Source: JAZLIL01 sp045617405
GTDB taxonomy: Bacteria; Bacillota; Clostridia; Lachnospirales; Lachnospiraceae
Direction: 5' to 3'
DNA: 7,384 bases
Assembly: GCA_045617405.1 (NCBI GenBank)
Contig: JAZLIL010000192.1
Coordinates: forward strand, 1 to 7,384
Shown here: piece by piece, positions 1 to 5,791 of the stretch
Position numbering within the stretch: the stretch's first letter is position 1
How the letters are laid out: each line of letters starts with the position of its first letter
Notes under the pieces: generated by a model
Database searches by the model: none
What the model saw: the letters and a program-made list of their open reading frames with translations, nothing else
Told to the model about the DNA's origin: nothing
Made by a program: the position numbers and the translations under genes

Positions 1-110
1 TCAATCATTTTCAAATAAACAAATTAAGACAGCTTGTGCATGAAATTGATGAATCTGCGTTCATATCCTTGCAAGATGTATCGGATATAATAAAGAAACA
101 AGAGATATAA
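1..110 (+). CDS. C-terminal end of a YitT/DUF2179-like membrane protein (5' partial)
   Basis: The plus frame starting at base 3 is open from the window edge to a TAA at 108-110 and gives 35 residues. They read as a short helix (KLRQLVHEIDESAF) followed by a beta-helix segment (ISLQDVSDIIKK). This matches the pattern of the C-terminal DUF2179 domain of YitT-family multi-membrane-spanning proteins, where a conserved IDxxAF-hydrophobic stretch closes the chain. The usual terminal GxGF ending is not present; the chain ends KKQEI instead. The membrane-spanning part would lie upstream, outside the window. The function of the family is poorly known. The assignment rests on a short tail only, so it is tentative; another protein with a similar small alpha/beta end domain is possible. 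It is convergent with the pcrA operon. Confidence 0.5.
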   Translation, partial: NHFQINKLRQLVHEIDESAFISLQDVSDIIKKQEI

Positions 111-261
111 AACAACTAACAGCGCTCGGCATTTTCAGAAACCTGCCGCTTATCGGTTGGGTTTTCAGGATTGTTGATGGACTTTTCAGTCTTGTATGCT
201 TGAAGAAGCCGCTGTCGGCGGAGTGCCGCGAGGCATACCAAAAATATGTCAAAACAGCATT

Positions 262-294
262 GCTCCCCGCAACAAAGGCGGGGAGCTCTTTTAT
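262..294 (+). terminator. Rho-independent terminator, possibly serving both strands
   Basis: A perfect 9-bp GC-rich stem (262-270 with 278-286, GCTCCCCGC/GCGGGGAGC) encloses a 7-base loop and is followed on the plus strand by TCTTTTAT. It sits between the convergent YitT-like tail and the end of pcrA. On the minus strand the same hairpin lies about 34 bases after the pcrA stop, but what follows there (AATGCTGTTTT) is a poor U-tract. It is therefore clearly a plus-strand terminator and only possibly a bidirectional one. Confidence 0.8.
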
Positions 295-319
295 CAATTC
301 AAAAACACTAAGGTGAAAC

Positions 320-2752
320 TCAAGGTCCCACCTTACTCAGCTTTGCAAAAGAAGCCTTCATCTTTCTGACTCCTGCCGGAAACTCAACGCTTACGGAGTA
401 ATCATCTTCTGTCTTTTCTATCTCAAGGACTTTTCCGATGCCGAATTTAATGTGTTTTACGGTATCGCCGACTTCGTAATCCAGACCTCCCTTAATGGCT
501 TCTTTCAGGTCTTTTCCCCTCATCACGCTGTTTGCAAACAGCTTTGAAAAATCAGTCCCGGCGGACGTTTTCCGTTTGTAATACTCCCCGCCGTTTCCGC
601 TTCCACCGGCGTACTCATCCGAGAAGTTTCTTCGCCTCGCATACTCCCCGCTGTTTCCGCTTCCTCCGGCGTACTCATCCGAGAAGCCTCTTCGCCTCGC
701 ATACTCCCCGCCGTTTCCGCTTCCTCCGGCGTACTCATCCCGAAGTCCCCTCCTGCCGGAAAATGATAGTCCGCTCCCGGTTCTGACGTTCAAAAGATGC
801 CTCGGAATCTCTTTAATAAATCTCGAAGGCTGGTTGTTCTGGTACTCGCCGTGCATAAGCCTTTCCCTGCACGCTGAAAGACTGAGTTCCTTCTTCGCTC
901 TTGTCATACCGACATAGCAAAGACGTCGTTCCTCTTCTATTTCCTCATAGGGAGTGTCTGAATTCAGCGACATGTAACTCGGGAAGATGCCCTCCTCCAT
1001 CCCGACTATATAAACGTAAGGGAACTCGAGCCCCTTCGCCATATGAAGAGTCATAAGAACAACAACATCAGACTCCTCGTCGTAACTGTCTATATCACCG
1101 ACAAGAGAAACATTCTCAAGGAATCCTGAAAGATTGCTCTCCTCCTGAAGCTCCTCCATTTCCTCGGCATAGGACTCTGCTTTGCTTAACAGTTCCTTTA
1201 CATTCTCCTCACGTTCCCCGGCCTTTTCCTCATCCTCGTCCACGTAGAGGCGGCTTACGTAACCCGTCTGCTCAATTATCTCCTCAATCAGTTCCTTTAC
1301 ACTGATTTCACCGCGGCCGACTTTCGAGGAAAGTGTTTCTATAAGTGCAGAAAAACGCATAAGCTTCTCAACGCTTCTCTTAAGTGATGGTATAAACTCG
1401 GCATGGCAGAGGGCCTCGTAAAAGCTCATGTCGTTTTGTGCTGCATATTCATCAATTCGCTCGATTGTCGTTGCTCCGATTCCACGTCTCGGGGCGTTAA
1501 TGATTCTTTTGGCCGAAGCCGAATCGGCAGGATTGTTGATCAGCCTCAGATACGCAAGGATATCCTTGACTTCCTTACGCTGATAGAAATTCACGGATCC
1601 GATTATTCTGTAGGGAATGTTGGCCCTGATAAGCGATTCCTCTATTATACGTGACTGGGCATTTGTCCTGTAGAGAACCGCAAAGTCTCGATAGAACCTG
1701 TCACCGTTTCTCACCGCCCCGACAACATCGTCAGCAATGGCACCCGCCTCATCCTTCTCAGAATCAAAGCAGGTGTAGTGAACGCTCTCTCCCGTTTCGT
1801 TTTCGGTCCACAACCGCTTTTCCTTGCGCCCGCAGTTATTTCTGATTACCTCGTTGGCACAGTCAAGAATACTCTTTGTGGATCTGTAGTTCTGCTCAAG
1901 TCTGATGACTGTCGCCTCGGGATAGCACTTTTCGAAATCGAGAATGTTCCTGATATTCGCTCCCCTGAACTTATAGATTGACTGATCGTCATCACCGACA
2001 ACACAAAGGTTATGAACAGGCCTGCCCTCGTCATCGGTGTTTTCAGCAAGGTACTCAAGCATCTTAAACTGTACCGAGTTCGTGTCCTGATACTCATCGA
2101 CAAGGATGTACCTGAACCGGCGCCTGTAGTACGCGAGAGCATCACTGTCAAGGTCAAAAAGTTCAACCGTTTTTAATAGAAGATCGTCGAAGTCAAGCCC
2201 GTTTGCAAGCTTCAGTCTCTTCTGATACTCTCTGTAGCAGGACGCAAAGATCTTCTGCATCCTGTCCCCGCCGGCATTTTTCTCAAACTCGTCTACTCCT
2301 ATCATCTCATTTTTTGCATGGGATATGACAGACAGGATAGCCCTTTCCTTAATCTGCTTTGTATCGATGTCAAGATACTTGCAGACATCCTTCATAAGTG
2401 CCTTCGAATCGTCCGAATCGTAGATTGTAAAGTTTCGCTCGTATCCGATTCTGTCAATCCATCTGCGCAGAATCTTCACGCACGTCGAGTGAAATGTACT
2501 GACCCAGATATGCTCTGCACCGTACTCCACTATCCTGTCAACACGCTCACGCATCTCCGATGCTGCTTTATTCGTAAATGTCAGCGCCAGTATGTTGAGT
2601 GGATTGACTCCTTCCTCCTCTATAAGCCAGGCGATTCTCGTGGTCAGGACCCTTGTTTTTCCCGAACCTGCTCCCGCAAGTATAAGAAGCGGACCCTTTG
2701 TCGTCAGCACTGCCTTTTTCTGTTCATCGTTTAATTTGCTCAGATCTATCAT
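320..2752 (-). CDS. pcrA: ATP-dependent 3'-5' DNA helicase PcrA (UvrD/Rep superfamily 1A)
   Basis: This is the essential Gram-positive UvrD/Rep-type helicase, which unwinds DNA in repair, in plasmid replication and in clearing RecA or stalled RNA polymerase (family knowledge). All SF1A motifs are visible in the 810 residues: Q motif LNDEQKKAV (7-15), Walker A AGAGSGKTR (26-34, Lys32), LTFTNKAA (57-64), Walker B VDEYQD (218-223), VGDDDQSIYKFRGA (252-265), QNYRST (287-292), TLHMAKGLEFPYV (568-580) and EERRLCYVGMTRAK (607-620). The extreme C-terminus has the Tudor-like RNA-polymerase-contacting module, YEVGDTVKHIKFGIGKV (759-775). At 810 residues it is longer than most PcrA proteins. Part of the excess is a Gly/Arg-rich 20-residue repeat at about 672-731, in the linker between helicase core and Tudor module. 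The ATG overlaps the kinase stop in an ATGA arrangement (4 nt), and GAGGAAAG lies upstream within the kinase gene. It is the last gene of the operon and intact. Confidence 0.96.
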   Translation of the reverse strand: MIDLSKLNDEQKKAVLTTKGPLLILAGAGSGKTRVLTTRIAWLIEEEGVNPLNILALTFTNKAASEMRERVDRIVEYGAEHIWVSTFHSTCVKILRRWIDRIGYERNFTIYDSDDSKALMKDVCKYLDIDTKQIKERAILSVISHAKNEMIGVDEFEKNAGGDRMQKIFASCYREYQKRLKLANGLDFDDLLLKTVELFDLDSDALAYYRRRFRYILVDEYQDTNSVQFKMLEYLAENTDDEGRPVHNLCVVGDDDQSIYKFRGANIRNILDFEKCYPEATVIRLEQNYRSTKSILDCANEVIRNNCGRKEKRLWTENETGESVHYTCFDSEKDEAGAIADDVVGAVRNGDRFYRDFAVLYRTNAQSRIIEESLIRANIPYRIIGSVNFYQRKEVKDILAYLRLINNPADSASAKRIINAPRRGIGATTIERIDEYAAQNDMSFYEALCHAEFIPSLKRSVEKLMRFSALIETLSSKVGRGEISVKELIEEIIEQTGYVSRLYVDEDEEKAGEREENVKELLSKAESYAEEMEELQEESNLSGFLENVSLVGDIDSYDEESDVVVLMTLHMAKGLEFPYVYIVGMEEGIFPSYMSLNSDTPYEEIEEERRLCYVGMTRAKKELSLSACRERLMHGEYQNNQPSRFIKEIPRHLLNVRTGSGLSFSGRRGLRDEYAGGSGNGGEYARRRGFSDEYAGGSGNSGEYARRRNFSDEYAGGSGNGGEYYKRKTSAGTDFSKLFANSVMRGKDLKEAIKGGLDYEVGDTVKHIKFGIGKVLEIEKTEDDYSVSVEFPAGVRKMKASFAKLSKVGP
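581..740 (-). repeat. 60-bp in-frame tandem repeat inside pcrA
   Basis: Two full 60-bp units (581-640 and 641-700) and a 40-bp partial third (701-740) are nearly identical, with only a few base changes between copies. The period is a multiple of three, so the pcrA frame is kept. Each unit encodes a 20-residue segment of the form DEYAGGSGNGGEYARRRGFS, at residues 672-691 and 692-711, with a diverged third copy at 712-731. The segments are Gly/Ser-rich, contain Tyr and Arg and are probably disordered. They lie in the linker before the C-terminal Tudor-like module. Copy number could vary between strains without harming the helicase core. Confidence 0.9.
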
Positions 2753-3960
2753 TTGTCCGTACTTTCCTCTTCGTTTGCGCCCTGTACGTTCCTGTCGGGC
2801 TTTTGTTTCTTTTTTGCGCTTACCTTACTCCAATCAGCATCGATAGGTTCCTTCTCAATCACGATGTCAACCGGTTCCTTCTCGAGCGGCAGAAAGACAT
2901 TTACACTTGTTCCCACACCGACCTGACTCTCAATGCTGATGTTCCCGCCGCACAGCTTTACAATCTCATTGACGAGTGCAAGCCCGAGTCCGTTTCCTTC
3001 TGATTTATGCGAGCTGTCTGCCTGGTAGAATTTTTCGCAGATGTGATCGAGAGCTTCCTGCGGAATTCCGATTCCGTTGTCTTTTATGCTCACAACTGCG
3101 ATATCCTCGGTCGCCGCCGCTGTAATCTCAATCTGTCCGCCTTCATCGACAAATTTGATGGAATTAGAGATAATGTTTACCCAGATATGGTTCATCAGAT
3201 CCTCGTTGCCGTAGTAGCTGATGTCCTGCATGTCGATGTTAAGCTCAATTTTCTTCTTTTCCCATTGCTTTTCAAGCAGCAGTATGCACTTTCTTATCTG
3301 CTCATCAAGAGAAAAGGTGTGACGTTCCGTAATCATCGACTGATTCTCAAGCTTGTTAAGCTGCAGAATGTTCGTCGCCATGTTTACCAGACGTTCCGTC
3401 TCATAGACGATGATTCCGCTGTACTCCCGCGTCTGCTCCTCAGTCAGATTTCCCTTTTCAAGCTGTTTTGCAAATCCCCTGATAGACACAAGAGGTGTTT
3501 TGAATTCATGTGAAAAGTCGTTAATAAAACTGTTCCTGAAAATCTCGATGCCTGACAGTTCCTCTGCCATCGCGTTAAACTGCTTAGAAAGTTCAAAAAG
3601 AGGATGCCCCTCCTCAGGAACCTTTATCCTGACGGAAAAATCCCCCCTTGAAATCCTGTCCGCCGCATCAATCATCGAATTGATGGGATCCGTGATCCTC
3701 TTGCTGTAGATTACAAGTACCGCAAGACCGGTGTTTACGGCAACAAAAAAGATCAGTGCAAGAAGAAGGAAGAAAACAACAGGATCGGAATTGTAGATGT
3801 CCGAAAACAGCAGAAAGATAAAGCAGACATTGATAATAATTCCGGTTGTTACAAGTACACCGGCCATCATCACTCCGAGCCTGCGTTCAAACTTCTGACT
3901 GTCGTGCTGCTTCTGCCTGTCCTTTTGCTTTTCTCTGTTCTTTTCCGAAAAAGCCGCCAT
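2749..3960 (-). CDS. HAMP-containing sensor histidine kinase with a minimal extracellular region
   Basis: A membrane histidine kinase, 403 residues from the chosen start. Order: basic N-terminal tail, TM1 (about 29-53), a loop of only about 7 residues, TM2 (about 60-84), HAMP (about 86-135), HisKA with SHEFKTPL (phospho-His151), then the HATPase domain with N box NIISNSIKF (262-270), G1 DNGIGIP (294-300), F box EKFYQAD and G2 GNGLGLALV (322-330). A charged tail of about 40 residues follows. There is no extracellular sensor domain, so it must sense in the membrane or through a partner. The start at 3960 is preferred: it has AAAGGAG 4 bases upstream and corresponds to the junction before repeat expansion. 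An in-frame ATG at 3987, inside the last repeat, would add nine residues (MAIGRQRSR) but has a poorly spaced ribosome binding site. The stop overlaps the pcrA ATG. The cognate regulator is presumably the gene upstream. Confidence 0.93.
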   Translation of the reverse strand: MAAFSEKNREKQKDRQKQHDSQKFERRLGVMMAGVLVTTGIIINVCFIFLLFSDIYNSDPVVFFLLLALIFFVAVNTGLAVLVIYSKRITDPINSMIDAADRISRGDFSVRIKVPEEGHPLFELSKQFNAMAEELSGIEIFRNSFINDFSHEFKTPLVSIRGFAKQLEKGNLTEEQTREYSGIIVYETERLVNMATNILQLNKLENQSMITERHTFSLDEQIRKCILLLEKQWEKKKIELNIDMQDISYYGNEDLMNHIWVNIISNSIKFVDEGGQIEITAAATEDIAVVSIKDNGIGIPQEALDHICEKFYQADSSHKSEGNGLGLALVNEIVKLCGGNISIESQVGVGTSVNVFLPLEKEPVDIVIEKEPIDADWSKVSAKKKQKPDRNVQGANEEESTDK

Positions 3961-3973
3961 CCTACTCCTTTGC
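3958..3973 (-). promoter_or_regulatory. Ribosome binding site deciding the kinase start
   Basis: On the minus strand AAAGGAG (3971-3965) is followed by TAGG and ATG (3960-3958). The same block occurs at the regulator stop (4174-4180), where TAG is the regulator's stop codon and the ATG follows one base later. The ancestral arrangement was therefore a TAG-G-ATG coupled junction. The downstream GGC of the start context can pair with a GCCAT about 19 bases upstream (5 bp, AUGGC with GCCAU), which would partly cover the start codon. That pairing is a weak inference. Confidence 0.65.
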
Positions 3974-3977
3974 CGCC

Positions 3978-4172
3978 CTATGGCCATGTCCTCTGATTCG
4001 AAAAAGCCGCCATCCTGCTCCTTTGCCGCCCTATGGCCATGTCCTCTGATTCGAAAACGCCGCCATCCTGCTCCTTTGCTGCCCTATGGCCATGTCCTCT
4101 GATTCGAAAACGCCGCCATCCTGCTCCTTTGCTGCCTTATGGCCATGTCCTCTGATTCGAAAACGCCGCCAT
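3978..4172 (-). other. Four tandem 11-codon minicistrons within the 53-bp repeats
   Basis: Each extra repeat copy holds AAAGGAG, a short spacer and an ATG that opens the same short frame, MAAFSNQRTWP, then stops. The frames lie on the minus strand at 4172-4137 (TAA), 4119-4084, 4066-4031 and 4013-3978 (TAG in the last three). The first five residues equal those of the kinase. Each stop overlaps a second ATG in another frame (ATGGCCATA), which runs through the next start in the following copy. Whether the peptides matter is unknown. The visible consequence is that ribosomes finishing the regulator meet a start one base later that leads to a dead end, with three more in series before the kinase start. 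These may act as leader or upstream frames controlling kinase translation. Confidence 0.55.
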
Positions 4173-4173
4173 C

Positions 4174-4845
4174 CTACTCCTTTGCTGCCTTGTATCCAAG
4201 TCCTCTGACAGTTACTATATTAAAATCACGGTTGTTCTTAAACCTTTCCCTGAGCCTGTTAATATGAACATCTACAGTGCGCTCGTCAGATTCGGTCTCC
4301 ATATCCCAGACCTCATCCATAAGCTGCCTCCTTGTGAAAATCTTGTCCGGATAGCTGAGAAGCTTAAAGAGCAGCAGAAATTCCTTGCTCGGAAGAATCT
4401 GTTCACCTGTCTCATCCCTCACTGTGTGTGCATCGTACTTAAGCACCGTACGTCCGATGACGAGCTCTTTCTCGCTCGCAATGTGAGCACGCCTCATAAG
4501 TGCATTGATTCGAAGAAGTAACTCCTCCTCATCGACAGGCTTAACCATGTAATCGTCAACACCCGAGATGAAGCCCTGCCGCTTATCCGCCTGCGCCTCC
4601 TTCGCTGTTACCATGATGATCGGTATCATGCAGTTTCCCTCGCGTAGGATTCGGGCCATCTCGTAGCCGTCCATCCTCGGCATCATTACATCAAGCAAAA
4701 TAAGATCGACATGCTTTGTATCAAGCATATCAAGAGCTTCAAGACCATCACATGCCGTCAGAACATCATAGCCTCCGTTTTTCAAAACATGCTCCATCAG
4801 TTTTCTCGTGCTTGCATCGTCTTCTACGACCATAATACTGAACAT
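4174..4845 (-). CDS. OmpR/PhoB-family response regulator
   Basis: A cytoplasmic DNA-binding regulator of 223 residues, the normal length for the family. The receiver domain (about 1-120) has the acidic pair Asp9/Asp10 in MVVEDD, phospho-acceptor Asp52 in LLDVMMPRMDG, Thr80 in MVTAKE and Lys102 in MVKPVDEEE. A winged-helix DNA-binding domain (about 125-221) shows the typical SKEFLLLFKLLSYP, FTRRQLMDEVW, RTVDVHINRLRERF and VTVRGLGYK segments. All key residues are present, so it should be phosphorylatable. The ATG overlaps the stop of the upstream HtrA-like gene by one base (TAATG), and AAAGGA lies about 10 bases before it. The last codons (RGLGYKAAKE, TAG) are the source of the 53-bp repeat that follows. 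The kinase downstream is its probable partner. Target genes cannot be read from the window. Confidence 0.95.
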   Translation of the reverse strand: MFSIMVVEDDASTRKLMEHVLKNGGYDVLTACDGLEALDMLDTKHVDLILLDVMMPRMDGYEMARILREGNCMIPIIMVTAKEAQADKRQGFISGVDDYMVKPVDEEELLLRINALMRRAHIASEKELVIGRTVLKYDAHTVRDETGEQILPSKEFLLLFKLLSYPDKIFTRRQLMDEVWDMETESDERTVDVHINRLRERFKNNRDFNIVTVRGLGYKAAKE

Positions 4846-5663
4846 TACTCAATCATCCTTTCAACTGCGGGCACCACCACCGACATAGGGATTGCATACC
4901 CCATCCCTTCGACCTTGTCTGAAATCTGCTTAGCGACATTCACACCTATGACTTCGGCTCGCATGTTCACAAGCGGTCCTCCGATGTTTCCCGGGTTGAT
5001 TGCCGCACTTGTCTGCATCAGAGCTATCTTTCTGCCATTTACCTCAACATCGCGATCCAGTGCTCCGATATAACCTACCGTTACCGACTGACCCGAACCG
5101 AGAGCGTTGCCGACTGCAATCGAAATGTCACCTATCCCTACATCATCGGAATTCCCGATTACTGCCGACCTGATAATCTCACCCGTTTCCTCACTGATTG
5201 CCCCAAAATCAACCATTACGACAGAAATCCCGAGCTCGCTGTCAACATCAAGAAGCGAAGCATCAGCAACACTCTCATCGTTGAATGTAATTTTGATGCT
5301 TTTGACCCCCGTTACTACCGTTTCGTTTGTCAGAATAAGTATTTTTCCTGCTCTGCTCCCAAAAATAAATCCTGTCCCTGCATCCTTCGTCTGTTCCTCA
5401 TGTGAAAATCCGAAAAAGTCGCGGTAAACCGTAATTCTCTCTGTATCGACCTTTACAATACAAGGCATCACCGCCTGAACAACTGCCGAAACATCCTCTT
5501 CACGGCTGACACCCTCCATCTTTATTTCCTGATGCTTTGTCTTCGTTTCTGTCGAGTCGGTTCTTACCTGATCTGCATGAATAAGCTGCATGGCAAAAAA
5601 AGCACATACGCCTGCCGCAAATGCAAGAAAAAACGCAAGAATCAGCTTTACCGTTCTGTTCAT
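4845..5663 (-). CDS. Membrane-anchored HtrA/DegP-like protein lacking the catalytic triad (pseudoprotease)
   Basis: The 272 residues start with a short basic segment and one hydrophobic helix (about 6-28) that serves as uncleaved signal anchor, then a charged linker and a trypsin-fold domain (about 55-271) outside the membrane. HtrA signatures are clear: GTGFIF (96-101), ILTNETVV (110-117), IGNSDD (169-174), AVGNALG (183-189), QTSAAINPGNIGGPLVN (217-233), VIGVNV (238-243) and GMGYAIP (253-259). The active-site positions are changed: Thr115 where TNxHVV has His, Glu143 where SDLAVL has Asp, and Ile227 where GNSGGP has Ser. No PDZ domain follows, and the chain ends with the protease domain. The frame is intact across conserved core motifs, so this looks like a retained non-enzymatic binding or sensor protein, not a decaying gene. 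It is the first gene of the operon, preceded by GGGAAG about 9 bases before the ATG. Gene family confidence is high; loss of activity is inferred from the motifs. Confidence 0.9.
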   Translation of the reverse strand: MNRTVKLILAFFLAFAAGVCAFFAMQLIHADQVRTDSTETKTKHQEIKMEGVSREEDVSAVVQAVMPCIVKVDTERITVYRDFFGFSHEEQTKDAGTGFIFGSRAGKILILTNETVVTGVKSIKITFNDESVADASLLDVDSELGISVVMVDFGAISEETGEIIRSAVIGNSDDVGIGDISIAVGNALGSGQSVTVGYIGALDRDVEVNGRKIALMQTSAAINPGNIGGPLVNMRAEVIGVNVAKQISDKVEGMGYAIPMSVVVPAVERMIE

Positions 5664-5719
5664 AATACACTTCCCAAATAGTATTTCTTCACTGATAACT
5701 ATATCAAAACCTGACGAGA

Positions 5720-5748
5720 ATTATAAGATGAATTTATGAAAAAAATGT
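5720..5748 (-). promoter_or_regulatory. Candidate promoter of the pseudoprotease/two-component/pcrA operon
   Basis: A perfect TATAAT on the minus strand (5725-5720) lies about 57 bases before the ATG of the first operon gene, with a T-rich stretch upstream (5745-5739). No good -35 box is seen at 17 bases; the nearest hexamer is CATTTT. A second, weaker -10-like TATAGT lies at 5703-5698. The start of transcription would be near 5713. This is the only gap upstream of the four-gene operon, so a promoter is expected here. Confidence 0.5.
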
Positions 5749-5756
5749 GTTATACT
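5748..5756 (+). promoter_or_regulatory. Candidate extended -10 promoter of the beta-propeller gene
   Basis: TGTTATACT (TG at 5748-5749, TATACT at 5751-5756) fits an extended -10 element and lies about 33 bases before the TTG start of the downstream gene. A clear -35 hexamer is not visible; the region upstream is AT-rich. It overlaps the promoter zone of the divergent operon, so the two promoters may affect each other. Confidence 0.45.
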
Positions 5757-5777
5757 TGCTCATAAATAATAGCATGT

Positions 5778-5791
5778 GAGGTGCGGCTTTG
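5778..5791 (+). promoter_or_regulatory. Ribosome binding site supporting a TTG start
   Basis: GAGGTG (5778-5783) is followed by five bases and TTG (5789-5791). The reading frame then continues directly into a basic, hydrophobic membrane anchor, and no ATG or GTG offers a better start nearby. Confidence 0.6.

Larger units (their letters stand above)
3953..4207 (-). repeat. 53-bp tandem repeat at the response regulator/kinase junction
   Basis: Four full 53-bp units begin at 3953, 4006, 4059 and 4112, marked by GCCGCCAT on the plus strand. A fifth unit from 4165 is the authentic 3' end of the regulator gene, more diverged beyond 4188. Read on the minus strand, a unit is the regulator's last codons, AAAGGAG, the junction and the first five kinase codons (MAAFS). 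The array is thus an expansion of the intercistronic boundary: the regulator-adjacent ATG (4172) and the kinase ATG (3960) are exactly 212 bases, four units, apart. Copies differ by a few substitutions: the TAG of the two outer copies is CAG in the three middle copies, and the two units nearest the kinase share CTTTTTCG against CGTTTTCG elsewhere. The expansion is therefore not brand new. The period is not a multiple of three. Confidence 0.95.

Noticed and set aside
111..261. Small RNA gene (6S or SRP-like) in the gap
   Set aside because: A short stem (GTATGCTT with AGGCATAC, 214-237) is present, but none of the conserved SRP or 6S motifs is visible and no promoter is seen.
61..297. Minus-strand 78-residue frame downstream of pcrA
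   Set aside because: It starts inside the terminator region, has no ribosome binding site and no recognisable domain.
532..786. Plus-strand reading frame rich in Arg/Phe repeats
   Set aside because: It is the antisense shadow of the 60-bp repeat in pcrA, with no ribosome binding site and no independent support.
3846..4049. Plus-strand reading frame over the 53-bp repeat
   Set aside because: Antisense to the kinase start and the repeats, with no start signal; the repeat content explains its length.
3953..4207. CRISPR array
   Set aside because: The units are contiguous 53-bp near-copies with no unique spacers, and they match the regulator 3' end and kinase 5' end.
4845..5663. Active HtrA serine protease
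   Set aside because: None of His, Asp and Ser is present at the triad positions, although the fold motifs are.
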